From the NCBI GenBank assembly GCA_963788215.1, contig CAWBFX010000010.1, positions 744,001 through 808,000 of the forward strand: a stretch of 64,000 bases of DNA, written 5' to 3'. This stretch comes from AC-32 sp963788215 (GTDB lineage: Bacteria > Actinomycetota > Thermoleophilia > Gaiellales > Gaiellaceae). The notes under the pieces are model-generated. The model had not been told where the DNA came from. It saw nothing but the letters and a program-made list of their open reading frames with translations, and made no database searches. Below, piece after piece: positions 43,076-50,849 of this stretch; the stretch's first letter is position 1; each line of letters starts with the position of its first letter. Made by a program: the position numbers and the translations under genes.

Positions 43076-43987
43076 TCAGCCGGGGCGGATCCGCGTCCCG
43101 GCTGAACCTGCGAGCGCCTCGCCGAGCGCCGCCGGCGAGGTGATCAGCGCTTCGTTGCCGGTCTCGCGGGTGAAGATCGCGCTCGCCTCGATCTTGGGCC
43201 GCATCGAGCCCGCCTCGAGCTCCACGGCCAGCGACTCCGCGTCGGCGACGCTCAGCTCCCGAAGCTCCTCTTGCTCGTTCGTGCCGAAGCCGCGGTAGAC
43301 CGCCGGCACCTCGGTGAGGATCACCAGCCGGTCGGCGCCGAGCGCGCGGGCTAGCAGGGAGGACGCGCGGTCCTTGTCGATCACGGCGTCGACTCCGGGC
43401 AGCCGGCCGTCGCGCCGGGCGACCGGAATTCCGCCGCCGCCGCAAGCGATCGCGATCGTTCCCGTGGCGAGCAGCGCGTGGATCGCGTCCAGCTCGACGA
43501 TCTCGAGCGGCTCGGGTGACGGAACGACGCGCCGCCAGCCGCGGCCTGCGTCGTGAACCACCTGCCAGCCGCGGTCGCGCTCGAGTTCCTTGGCCCGGGC
43601 CTCGCCGTAAAACGGGCCTACCGGCTTGGTCGGGCTCGAGAAGGCGGGATCGTCCTCGGCGACGACGACGTGCGTGAGCAGGCAGGCGACCGGCCGCTCC
43701 GCGACGGGCGCGAGCTCGCTCTCGATCAGCGCGCCGATCTCGGCCTGCGTCTGCGCGACCGCGAGGTAGAGCGGCAGCGGCGGCGCCTCGTCGGCGGCGC
43801 GCTCGTGACGCAGCAGCTCGTTGCCGACCTGCGGCCCGTTGCCGTGCGTGATCACGAGCTCGGGCTCGCCGAGCAGCGGCCTGAGCGCCGCGCACACCTC
43901 ACGCAGGTTCGCGCGCTGCTCTGCCGCGGTTCCGCGCTCGCCCGGCCGCATCAGCGCGTTGCCGCCGAGCGCTACGACCGCGGTCAA
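43076..43987 (-). CDS. arcC: carbamate kinase
   Basis: A 303-residue enzyme starting at TTG 43987, within a TTGA overlap with the upstream gene. It opens with VVALGGNALM, then THGNGPQVGNELLR for substrate binding, ACGGGGIPVARR, and VIDKDRASSLLA with the catalytic lysine. The reaction is ATP plus carbamate to carbamoyl phosphate, usually run to make ATP. It is coupled to a cyclic 2,3-diphosphoglycerate-synthetase-like GTPase. Ornithine carbamoyltransferase lies at 36278. Confidence 0.88.
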   Translation of the reverse strand: MTAVVALGGNALMRPGERGTAAEQRANLREVCAALRPLLGEPELVITHGNGPQVGNELLRHERAADEAPPLPLYLAVAQTQAEIGALIESELAPVAERPVACLLTHVVVAEDDPAFSSPTKPVGPFYGEARAKELERDRGWQVVHDAGRGWRRVVPSPEPLEIVELDAIHALLATGTIAIACGGGGIPVARRDGRLPGVDAVIDKDRASSLLARALGADRLVILTEVPAVYRGFGTNEQEELRELSVADAESLAVELEAGSMRPKIEASAIFTRETGNEALITSPAALGEALAGSAGTRIRPG

Positions 43988-45324
43988 ACCAGGGCTTCGT
44001 CGCCTATGAGGCCGTGCTCACGGAGGATGTCCGCGAGGGTGGGCTCGCCCATCTCCTGGAGCCGGTACGTGACGCGGAGCGCGGGAACCTCGAAGTCGAT
44101 GAGCCTGCGCAGGTCGATCGGCGTCCCGATCAGGACGAGCTCGGCGCCCGAGCCCTCGATAGTCGCGCGCAGGTCGTCCATCTGCTGCCGCCCGTAACCC
44201 ATCGCCGGCAGGAGCGCCCCGACGTGCGGGTACTGGCGGAAGGTCTCCGCGATCGAGCCGACGGCCGCGCCGCGCGGGTCGATCAGCTCGGCGGCCCCGT
44301 TCGCCTTCGCCGCGAGCACCGCCGCCCCGTAGGTCATCTCGCCGTGCGTGAGCGTCGGCCCGTCCTCGATCGCGAGCACGCGCTTGCCGGCGATCTCGGC
44401 CGCATCGCCCTCGACGACGTACGGGGACGCAGCGAGCACGATCCGCGCGCCCGGGTTGTTGGCGCGGATCGAGTCGAGCACCGCGTCGACGCCTTCCTGC
44501 GGCGCGCTGTCGATCTTGTTGACGACGCAGACGTCCGCCATCCGCAGGTTCGTCTCGCCCGGGTGGTAGCGCAGCTCATGTCCCGGCCGGTGCGGATCGA
44601 CGACGACGACGTGGACGTTCGGCTTGATGAACGGCGTGTCGTTGTTGCCGCCGTCCCAGAGGATCACGTCGGCCTCCTGCTCGGCGCGGTCGAGGATCGC
44701 CCCGTAGTCGATCCCGGCGAAGACGAGGTTGCCCTCGGCCAGGTGGGGCTCGTACTCCTCGCGTTCCTCGATCGTCGCGTCGGCGGCCTCGAGATCCTCG
44801 TAGCGCTCGAAGCGCTGCACCGCCTGGGCGGTGAGATCGCCGTACGGCATCGGGTGGCGCAGGACGGCCACGCGGTTGCCGGCCTCGCGCAGGATCTCGG
44901 CGATGTGACGCGTCGTCTGGCTCTTGCCGGACCCGGTGCGGACCGCGCACACGGCGACGACCGGCTTGGACGAGGTGAGCATCGTCTCGCGCGGTGAGAT
45001 CAGCCGGAACGACGCGCCGGCCGCCAGCGCGCGCGAGCCGAGATGCATCACGTGCTCGTGCGTCACATCCGAGTAGGCGAAGACCACGTCTTCGACCTCG
45101 TGGCGCTCGATCAGCTCCTCGAGCTCGCTTTCCGGCGCGATCGGAATCCCTTCGGGATAGAGGTCGCCCGCGAGCTCGCGCGGGTAGACGCGCCCGTCGA
45201 TGTTGGGGATCTGCGTCGCCGTGAAGGCGACCACCTCGTACTCCTCGCGGCCTCGGTAGACGAGGTTGAAGTTGTGGAAGTCGCGGCCGGCCGCGCCCGC
45301 GATGAGTACCCGTGTCCTGGTCAT
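43984..45324 (-). CDS. cyclic 2,3-diphosphoglycerate synthetase-like GTPase
   Basis: A 446-residue protein from ATG 45324. The N-terminal Rossmann part begins VLIAGAAGRDFHNFNLVYR. A P-loop GTPase part follows, with VRTGSGKSQTTR (about residues 126-137), DVILWDGGNND (Walker B-like) and VVNKIDSA (NKxD). It matches the archaeal cyclic-DPG synthetase and its bacterial relatives, whose function is uncertain. In many bacteria it is adjacent to carbamate kinase, as here. A leaderless -10 (TAAGCT, minus strand 45332-45337) lies seven bases upstream. Confidence 0.82.
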   Translation of the reverse strand: MTRTRVLIAGAAGRDFHNFNLVYRGREEYEVVAFTATQIPNIDGRVYPRELAGDLYPEGIPIAPESELEELIERHEVEDVVFAYSDVTHEHVMHLGSRALAAGASFRLISPRETMLTSSKPVVAVCAVRTGSGKSQTTRHIAEILREAGNRVAVLRHPMPYGDLTAQAVQRFERYEDLEAADATIEEREEYEPHLAEGNLVFAGIDYGAILDRAEQEADVILWDGGNNDTPFIKPNVHVVVVDPHRPGHELRYHPGETNLRMADVCVVNKIDSAPQEGVDAVLDSIRANNPGARIVLAASPYVVEGDAAEIAGKRVLAIEDGPTLTHGEMTYGAAVLAAKANGAAELIDPRGAAVGSIAETFRQYPHVGALLPAMGYGRQQMDDLRATIEGSGAELVLIGTPIDLRRLIDFEVPALRVTYRLQEMGEPTLADILREHGLIGDEALV

Positions 45325-45334
45325 ATCGAGAAGC

Positions 45335-46225
45335 TTATGCAGGCCAATCGGCCAGCACCTCGGCGAGCCAGTTTCGAGCCTCGCGCACCAGCAAGGGGTT
45401 CGTCTCCATCGTGTAGTAGGCGAGAGCGATGACGGCCTGCGAGAGCGCCCAGCCTCGGGCTCGCCTCCAGGTCGCGTCGTCGACGCCGAGCTCCTGCCGG
45501 AAGCGCTCTCGGGCGTCGGGCGTCAGAATCTTCCACGCGACCATGACGTCGGCGGCGGGGTCGCCCGCGGCGAGCGTGCCGAAGTCGAGGAGCCCGCTGA
45601 GGCGGCCGTCCGTGACCAGGAGGTTGCGCGCATCGAGATCGGCGTGCAGCAGGACCGGCGCGCCGGACCACTCGGGCGCGGCCAGAGCGTCCTCCCAGAC
45701 GGCGGTCGCGGCGGCGGCGTCGATCTCGCCCGCGAGCGCTGCGATTGCGTCCCGGCAGGGAGCGTCGCGCGAGGCCAGCGGCCCGCCGCGGCCGCCGGGC
45801 GGAAGCCTGCCTGCGGGGTCGATCCGCGCGAAGGCAGCGAGCAGCGAGGCGAGGTCGGCGGCGGTCTGGATCGGGTCGGTCGGCGGCGCCTCGTAAGCCG
45901 CCTCGCCCTCGAGCCAGCTGTAGACCGCCCAGTCGAACGGGTACCCGGCCCCCGGGGCGCCGGAGGCGACGGGCAGCGGGACCGCGAGCGGGAGCAGCGA
46001 CGCGAGGCGGGGGAGCCAGAGGAGCTCCTTTCGGAGCTGCGCTACGTCGTGCTCCCGCCGCGGCAGCCGCGCGGACAGCTCCTCGCCGACCCGGTAGATC
46101 GCGTTGTCCGTGCCGAAGAAGCGAACCGGCTCGACCGGAAGCCCGGCCCACTCGGGGAACTGCTCGGCCAGCAGCCGCCGCACGAGCCCGGCGTCGGTGT
46201 GGACCTCGTCCGGATGCATCTTCAT
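45335..46225 (-). CDS. aminoglycoside phosphotransferase-like kinase
   Basis: A 296-residue protein from ATG 46225 overlapping the upstream GTPase stop. The APH kinase loop is LLHADLDARNLL near residue 195-206 (H-x-D-x4-N), followed by LLDFGTLAAGDPA with the metal Asp. An N-terminal RFFGTDNAIYRVG resembles the nucleotide-binding lobe. It could modify an antibiotic or another small molecule. It shares the transcript of a ribosomal protection GTPase, so a joint role in drug tolerance is possible but unproven. Confidence 0.76.
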   Translation of the reverse strand: MKMHPDEVHTDAGLVRRLLAEQFPEWAGLPVEPVRFFGTDNAIYRVGEELSARLPRREHDVAQLRKELLWLPRLASLLPLAVPLPVASGAPGAGYPFDWAVYSWLEGEAAYEAPPTDPIQTAADLASLLAAFARIDPAGRLPPGGRGGPLASRDAPCRDAIAALAGEIDAAAATAVWEDALAAPEWSGAPVLLHADLDARNLLVTDGRLSGLLDFGTLAAGDPAADVMVAWKILTPDARERFRQELGVDDATWRRARGWALSQAVIALAYYTMETNPLLVREARNWLAEVLADWPA

Positions 46226-48060
46226 CTGACTGCCTCGTAGCGGTCGAAGACGAGCTCGACGACGCCCTCGCCGCGCGTCAGGCCGCGCAGCTGCTGCTGG
46301 ATCTCGTTCATGCGCGCGGCCCGAACGTCCCCTTCGACTGTCGCCCAACCCCCGCGGATCGACGGCGCCTCGGGCAGCGCGTCGAGGCGCGCGAGGGCCG
46401 GCAGCACCGCGCCGAGCGTGTCGGCGGGCACGCCCACGTGGAAGCGGTGGATCGGCTCGCAGACGACGGTCCCGGCGGCTTCGAGCGCCTGTCGCAAGAC
46501 GAGAGCCGTCAGCTTGCGGTAGTCCGAGCTCGTCGCAAGCGGCCCCCGCTTCGACGGCGGGCCGTCGGCACCCGCGTAGCCGATCTCCGTCACGGTCACC
46601 CGGCAGTCCGCGACCTCCCAGCCGCAAGGCCCCTTGCGCAGTGCCCCGCGGACGAACTGCTCCATGTGCTCGGCGAAGCTCGCGCCTGTCTTGAACAGGT
46701 AGAGCGGAGCCGTGCGCCCGTCGATCGCCGTCTCGAACTCGACTCCCGCCCCCGCCTCGAGGGGCTCGACGCGCAAGGCGAGCGTTCCCGGGTACGGGTT
46801 CGAATCGGCGTTCAGGATCTCGACCGCCTCGCCGCTCGAGCGCGGCCGCTCGATGCAGATGATCGTTGTCTCGCGGAAGTCGGCGTCGACCCCGTAGTCG
46901 CGAGCCAGCGTGGCCTGGATGACCTCCTTCTGCACCTCGCCGTAGAGCGAGACCGAGAGCTCGTCGCCCTCGCCCTGGCGCAAGTTGATCAGCGGGTCGT
47001 GTTGCTCGAGCTGCGTGAGCGCCGTGTGCAGTGCGGGCTTGTCCTCCGCACGGACCGGTCCGACGACCGCTTCGAGGGTCGGCGGCGCGAAGCGGTGCCT
47101 CGTACCGGGTCGTCGCTCGCCGATCGTGTCGCCGATCCGTACGTCACTGAGGCCCCAGAGCTGGGCGATCTGCCCTGCCGTCGCTTCCGGGCTCGAGACC
47201 GCGCCGCCGCTCCGGAAGACGCTCAGGGCGGTGACCTTTCGGTTCTCACCGAGCCGGTCGCGGACGCGAACGCGCCCCGAGAAGAGCCGGGCGTACGCGA
47301 TCTTCTCGCCACCGGGGCCGCGCTCGATCTTGAAGACGGTCGCCGAGAGCGGGCCGTCAGCGTCGCCGGCGCGGGCAGGAAGCAGCTCCGCGATGCCGGC
47401 CCGGAGCGGCTCGACGCCGTCCCCGGTCCTCGCCGAGCCGACGAAGACCGGATGCACGAGCCCGCGCTCTGTCTGCGCCGCGAGTTCCTGCCGCAGCCGT
47501 TCCGGCTCGATGCCGTCACCCTCCACGTAGGCCGCGAGCAGCGCTTCGTCGTTCTCGGCCAGCGCCGCGACGACCCCGTCGGGCGAATCGACCGGCGCTG
47601 CGCCCGGGGTCAGACGCTCGGCGATCTGCGCGAGCACCCGCTCCGCGTCGGCGCCGCTGCGGTCGGTCTTGTTCACGAACAGGAGCGTCGGCACCCGCAG
47701 GCGCTGCAGGGCCCACATCAGGAGCGGCGTCTGCGCCTGCACGCCCTCGACCGCCGAGATCACGAGCACCGCGCCGTCGAGCACGCCGAGCACGCGCTCC
47801 ACCTCGGCGATGAAGTCCGGGTGGCCGGGGGTGTCGATCAGGTTGACGGTGACGCCGCCGAGTTCGAAGGAGACGACTGCGGACTTGATCGTGATCCCGC
47901 GCTCCTGCTCGAGCGCCATCGTGTCGGTCTGCGTCGTCCCGTCGTCGACGCGGCCGAGCACGCGGATCACGCCGGCCTCGTAGAGAAGCCGTTCCGTGAG
48001 AGTTGTCTTACCGGCGTCTACATGCGCCAGGATTCCCAGGTTGAGCGTTCGTCGAAGCAA
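46222..48060 (-). CDS. TetM/OtrA-type ribosomal protection GTPase
   Basis: A 612-residue EF-G-like translation GTPase. G1 is HVDAGKTT, the switch block is TQTDTMALEQERGITI, G3 is DTPGH and G4 is NKTD. Domain II and the C-terminal domains (ELSVSLYGEVQKEVI, FHVGVPADTLGAVLPAL) follow TetM, TetW and OtrA, and length is close to theirs. These proteins free the ribosome from tetracycline; distant members may have other jobs. The start is TTG 48060 with GGAGG nine bases upstream, inside a short upstream ORF. The following kinase gene overlaps the stop. Confidence 0.82.
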   Translation of the reverse strand: MLRRTLNLGILAHVDAGKTTLTERLLYEAGVIRVLGRVDDGTTQTDTMALEQERGITIKSAVVSFELGGVTVNLIDTPGHPDFIAEVERVLGVLDGAVLVISAVEGVQAQTPLLMWALQRLRVPTLLFVNKTDRSGADAERVLAQIAERLTPGAAPVDSPDGVVAALAENDEALLAAYVEGDGIEPERLRQELAAQTERGLVHPVFVGSARTGDGVEPLRAGIAELLPARAGDADGPLSATVFKIERGPGGEKIAYARLFSGRVRVRDRLGENRKVTALSVFRSGGAVSSPEATAGQIAQLWGLSDVRIGDTIGERRPGTRHRFAPPTLEAVVGPVRAEDKPALHTALTQLEQHDPLINLRQGEGDELSVSLYGEVQKEVIQATLARDYGVDADFRETTIICIERPRSSGEAVEILNADSNPYPGTLALRVEPLEAGAGVEFETAIDGRTAPLYLFKTGASFAEHMEQFVRGALRKGPCGWEVADCRVTVTEIGYAGADGPPSKRGPLATSSDYRKLTALVLRQALEAAGTVVCEPIHRFHVGVPADTLGAVLPALARLDALPEAPSIRGGWATVEGDVRAARMNEIQQQLRGLTRGEGVVELVFDRYEAVR

Positions 48061-48121
48061 GCGTCCGTACCTCCGAATAGGTCACAAGGGCCTTCTCGAT
48101 TGGCATGGACGTAGTGCGCAT
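48008..48121 (-). CDS. possible 37-residue leader ORF overlapping the ribosomal protection gene
   Basis: ATG 48121 follows AGGAG by about six bases on the minus strand. It opens 37 codons that end with TAA at 48008-48010. The ORF covers the ribosome site of the GTPase gene and overlaps its coding sequence by 53 bases in another frame. Some tetM genes are controlled by leader peptides, and a ribosome stalled here would change access to the GTPase start. No similarity to a known leader is claimed. Confidence 0.35.
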   Translation of the reverse strand: MRTTSMPIEKALVTYSEVRTLASTNAQPGNPGACRRR

Positions 48122-48166
48122 TCGACACTCCTGGGTCGGCGGCGCTGACCGTCTAAGTAAAGCATG

Positions 48167-48892
48167 TCAGCGGGCGAGCTCGGCTCGAACGCGGGTGAGC
48201 AGCAGGGCGACGTCGTCGGGCGCGATCGCCGCGGCCTCTCCCGAGTGACGTTGCAGCGCTCCCCGAACGGCTTCCAGCTCATGATCCCGGGCAAGGGCCC
48301 AGGCACCCGCGTCCGCCTTGGAGCAATGGACGCCCTCGGCCGCGAACCGCCAGATCCGGCACGCGGTCAGCACGGTCAGCTCCGCGTGCTTGTCGTCGTC
48401 GGTCAGCTCCTGCCACCGCGCGAGGTAGCGGTCTCCGACGGCGTGGAGCGACTCCGCGCGGACGGCCCCGATCACTGTCGAGGCCGGCTCACCTACGAGC
48501 GCCAGGCCGGACTCACGCGCGATGGCGAGCTCGGGAACAAGGTCCGGCTCGTCGACGCGGCGCTGTATCTCCAGCCGGTCGCCCAGCAGCCCGACGTACA
48601 GCTCCATCGCCGGTGATGGCGTCGGCGAGGCTGCGACCGGGCGGGTGACGACGCGAACGTCGGACTCTTCCGGAGTGGCTTCGACCCAGCGGGTCAGGAG
48701 CCCTTCGAGACTGCCCAGCTCGTCGTCCCGCAGCGGACGCTCCACCACGACGAGCACGTCGATGTCGCTCTGGCCGGCCACGTAGCCGCCTGCCGCGAGT
48801 GAGCCGTGGAGGATCACCGAGACGAGGAGATCGCCGAGGAGCTCCGCGCATGACGAGGCGAGCTCTCGCGCCCGCTCGCGTGGAGACGTCAG
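48167..48892 (-). CDS. nucleotidyltransferase (AadA/DUF4111-like)
   Basis: About 241 residues. VSVILHGSLAAGG then QSDIDVLVVV is the Pol-beta type GS-x10-DxD nucleotidyltransferase core, and the C-terminal helical part fits AadA/DUF4111 proteins. Known members adenylylate aminoglycosides, but many have other substrates. There is no ATG, GTG or TTG at the expected N-terminus: the frame begins at a CTG (48892) that overlaps the upstream TGA as CTGA. Residues before LTSPRER are out of place for the family. Confidence 0.68.
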   Translation of the reverse strand: MTSPRERARELASSCAELLGDLLVSVILHGSLAAGGYVAGQSDIDVLVVVERPLRDDELGSLEGLLTRWVEATPEESDVRVVTRPVAASPTPSPAMELYVGLLGDRLEIQRRVDEPDLVPELAIARESGLALVGEPASTVIGAVRAESLHAVGDRYLARWQELTDDDKHAELTVLTACRIWRFAAEGVHCSKADAGAWALARDHELEAVRGALQRHSGEAAAIAPDDVALLLTRVRAELAR

Positions 48893-50379
48893 CGCAGGTG
48901 CTCGCGGACGCGGTCCGCGACGGCTTCCATCTCGAGCTTCGCGCCCGTGACTTCGGCGAGGAGCTCGTCTGCGGTGGGCCGCTGGCCTTCCGCCCAGAGC
49001 TCGCGTAGGAGCGAGCCGGCCTCGCGGGAGGCGAACCACTCGGTGCCGAAGCGCGTCCGCAGATGGTCGCGCAGCTGGGCCTCCAGGGCCCATGAGCGCA
49101 GATACGACTGGACGTAGAAGCCCTCGTCGATGTCGCCGAGGTAGTTGGCCGCGCTCGGCTCGATCTTGAGCGCATCGCCGAGCAGCTCGACGTAGCGCTT
49201 CGGCATCTCCTCGAGCGAGCCGCTGCCGTGGAACTCGAGCTCGTAGAGCAGCTTCGCCGAGTAGCGGCGCACGTAGAAGAGCAGCCAAAGCATGCCCTCG
49301 GCCGCGAACTCCTCCGGGCGCGGGAAGTCGAGCCGGCCGCTCAGCCACGCGGGCTCGTCCGTCCAGTGCTGGAGCAGCATCGCCCAGCCTTCCGTGACGG
49401 CCGAGTCGCCGAGCCGCTTGTACTCCATCTCGAGGTCCGGCGACGTGTTCGCGAAATGCTCGGTGTGGCCGGCCTCGTGGAAGAACGCGCGCCAGTCGTC
49501 CGCGCCCCCGATCGGCTGGATCACGAGCATGACCTTGCCGGGGACCTCGATCGGCGCGCAGAACGCGCGCGGCGTCTTCTGCGGACGCTGCTCGATGTCG
49601 AGGTGGACGTTCGGCTGCGCGTCCAGGTCGATCCCGAGGTCCGCGAGGGTCGAGCGCAGCGCAGGGACCATCTTGTCGGCCGGGAAGCGGTCATCCCACT
49701 GCGGCGAGCGGATCATGCGCTGGACGTCCCAGCGGCGGGCCTCCTCGAGGCCGATGCCGAGGTTCGCGTGCAGCGCGCGGTCGAGCTTGTCCTCGTACAG
49801 CTCCGCAGTGGAGTCGAGGAACGCGCGGCACTGCGCGGCGAGCCCCTGCAGGTCGAGCCCGAAGCGCTCGTACAGCTCGAGGTAGGTCGACGCGCCGAGC
49901 GAGGGCAGCGCGGCGCGGACGGTCTCGACGGTCTCGACGTAGATCGGGTTCAGGTGCTCCTCGGTCGCCTCCCACATCGCGGCGTCGAGCCGCTCGCGCT
50001 TGCCGCGGTCGGGCTCGTTCGCGATCGCGGGCCGCAGCATCCGGAACGGGACCGTCTCGCCGTCGACGGTGACCTCGAGCTCGGCCTCGAGCCCGGCCAG
50101 CTTCTCCGCGTGCTCGCGCGTCAGCCGGCCCATGTGACCCTCGCAGGCAAAGCGCCAGAGCTCGCGGAGGCGCCGGTCGCCGTTGACTCCGGCTCCCAGC
50201 CATTGCGCGCGCTCCAGCTCGGTCAGCTCCGCGTGGCGCTCGTAGATCGCCTCCAGCTCGAGCCGGTCCTTGAGACCCGCGAAGTGGAGGTAGTACTCCT
50301 CGTCGAGCTCGGCGATGAAGCGGTCCGCGCCCTCGCGGTAGGCGTCGAGCTCCTGCGGTGACGGCGGCGCGCTCGGCAT
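48889..50379 (-). CDS. HEXXH metallopeptidase (M2/M3-like oligopeptidase)
   Basis: A 496-residue cytoplasmic protein from ATG 50379. The zinc site is FFHEAGHTEHF near residue 350, with a downstream Glu in SAVTEGWAMLLQH as third ligand. The rest is mostly helical, with DIEQRPQKTPRAFCAPI and ASTYLELYERFGLD, like M3 or M2 oligopeptidases and carboxypeptidases. The leaderless -10 (TATCCT, minus strand 50387-50392) is seven bases upstream and overlaps the promoter of yjbQ. Its stop overlaps the nucleotidyltransferase. Confidence 0.75.
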   Translation of the reverse strand: MPSAPPSPQELDAYREGADRFIAELDEEYYLHFAGLKDRLELEAIYERHAELTELERAQWLGAGVNGDRRLRELWRFACEGHMGRLTREHAEKLAGLEAELEVTVDGETVPFRMLRPAIANEPDRGKRERLDAAMWEATEEHLNPIYVETVETVRAALPSLGASTYLELYERFGLDLQGLAAQCRAFLDSTAELYEDKLDRALHANLGIGLEEARRWDVQRMIRSPQWDDRFPADKMVPALRSTLADLGIDLDAQPNVHLDIEQRPQKTPRAFCAPIEVPGKVMLVIQPIGGADDWRAFFHEAGHTEHFANTSPDLEMEYKRLGDSAVTEGWAMLLQHWTDEPAWLSGRLDFPRPEEFAAEGMLWLLFYVRRYSAKLLYELEFHGSGSLEEMPKRYVELLGDALKIEPSAANYLGDIDEGFYVQSYLRSWALEAQLRDHLRTRFGTEWFASREAGSLLRELWAEGQRPTADELLAEVTGAKLEMEAVADRVREHLR

Positions 50380-50385
50380 CGGCCG

Positions 50386-50392
50386 TAGGATA
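50386..50392. promoter_or_regulatory. bidirectional leaderless promoter with overlapping -10 elements
   Basis: On the plus strand TAGGAT (50386-50391) precedes GTG 50398 by six bases. On the minus strand TATCCT (50392-50387) precedes ATG 50379 by seven bases. Five bases are shared. The two divergent transcripts would start only a few bases from their -10s, and RNA polymerase cannot occupy both at once. Confidence 0.65.
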
Positions 50393-50397
50393 TCCCG

Positions 50398-50796
50398 GTG
50401 CAGGAGATCAGCATCAAGACGGAGCGCCGCACGCAGCTGATCGAGATCACGCCGCAGGTCGAACAGGCCCTGAACGGCGTGGACGGAGCGGCCGCGGCAC
50501 TCGTCTACGTCCCGCACACGACGGCCGGCGTCACCATCAACGAGGGTCTCGATCCCGACCTCGCGCGCGACATCGAGGCCGCGATGGAGAAGATCGTCGA
50601 GGACGGCTGGGGCTGGCGGCACGAGGATCAGGACGGGCCGAACGCTCCCTCGCACATGCGTGCGTCGCTGATGAGCCCAGAGGTGCTCGTGCCGCTCGCG
50701 GAGGGGAAGCTCAAGCTCGGCCGCTACCAGGGGATCTTCTTCTGCGAGTTCGACGGGCCGCGCGAGCGCAAGATCTACGTGACGTCGCTTCGCTGA
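50398..50796 (+). CDS. YjbQ/UPF0047 family protein
   Basis: A 132-residue protein from GTG 50398. It has the family core VYVPHTTAGVTINEGLDPD and HMRASLMSPEVLVPLAEGKL, then LGRYQGIFFCEFDGPRERK with the conserved cysteine. UPF0047 members can act as a weak secondary thiamine-phosphate synthase in E. coli mutants; the true role is unknown. It is leaderless and shares its promoter with the peptidase. Confidence 0.86.
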   Translation: MQEISIKTERRTQLIEITPQVEQALNGVDGAAAALVYVPHTTAGVTINEGLDPDLARDIEAAMEKIVEDGWGWRHEDQDGPNAPSHMRASLMSPEVLVPLAEGKLKLGRYQGIFFCEFDGPRERKIYVTSLR

Positions 50797-50849
50797 AGCG
50801 CAACGGGCGCTTCACCTGAACGCAACAGAACCGCCCTTTACTTCCGTCT

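Noticed and set aside
43984..45324. Archaeal origin of the cyclic-DPG-synthetase-like gene
   Set aside because: Base composition and codon use look like the neighbours, and related proteins are common in bacteria next to carbamate kinase.
45745..48114. 789-codon plus-strand open frame
   Set aside because: Antisense to the kinase and ribosomal protection genes, with low-complexity Arg/Ala sequence and no motifs.
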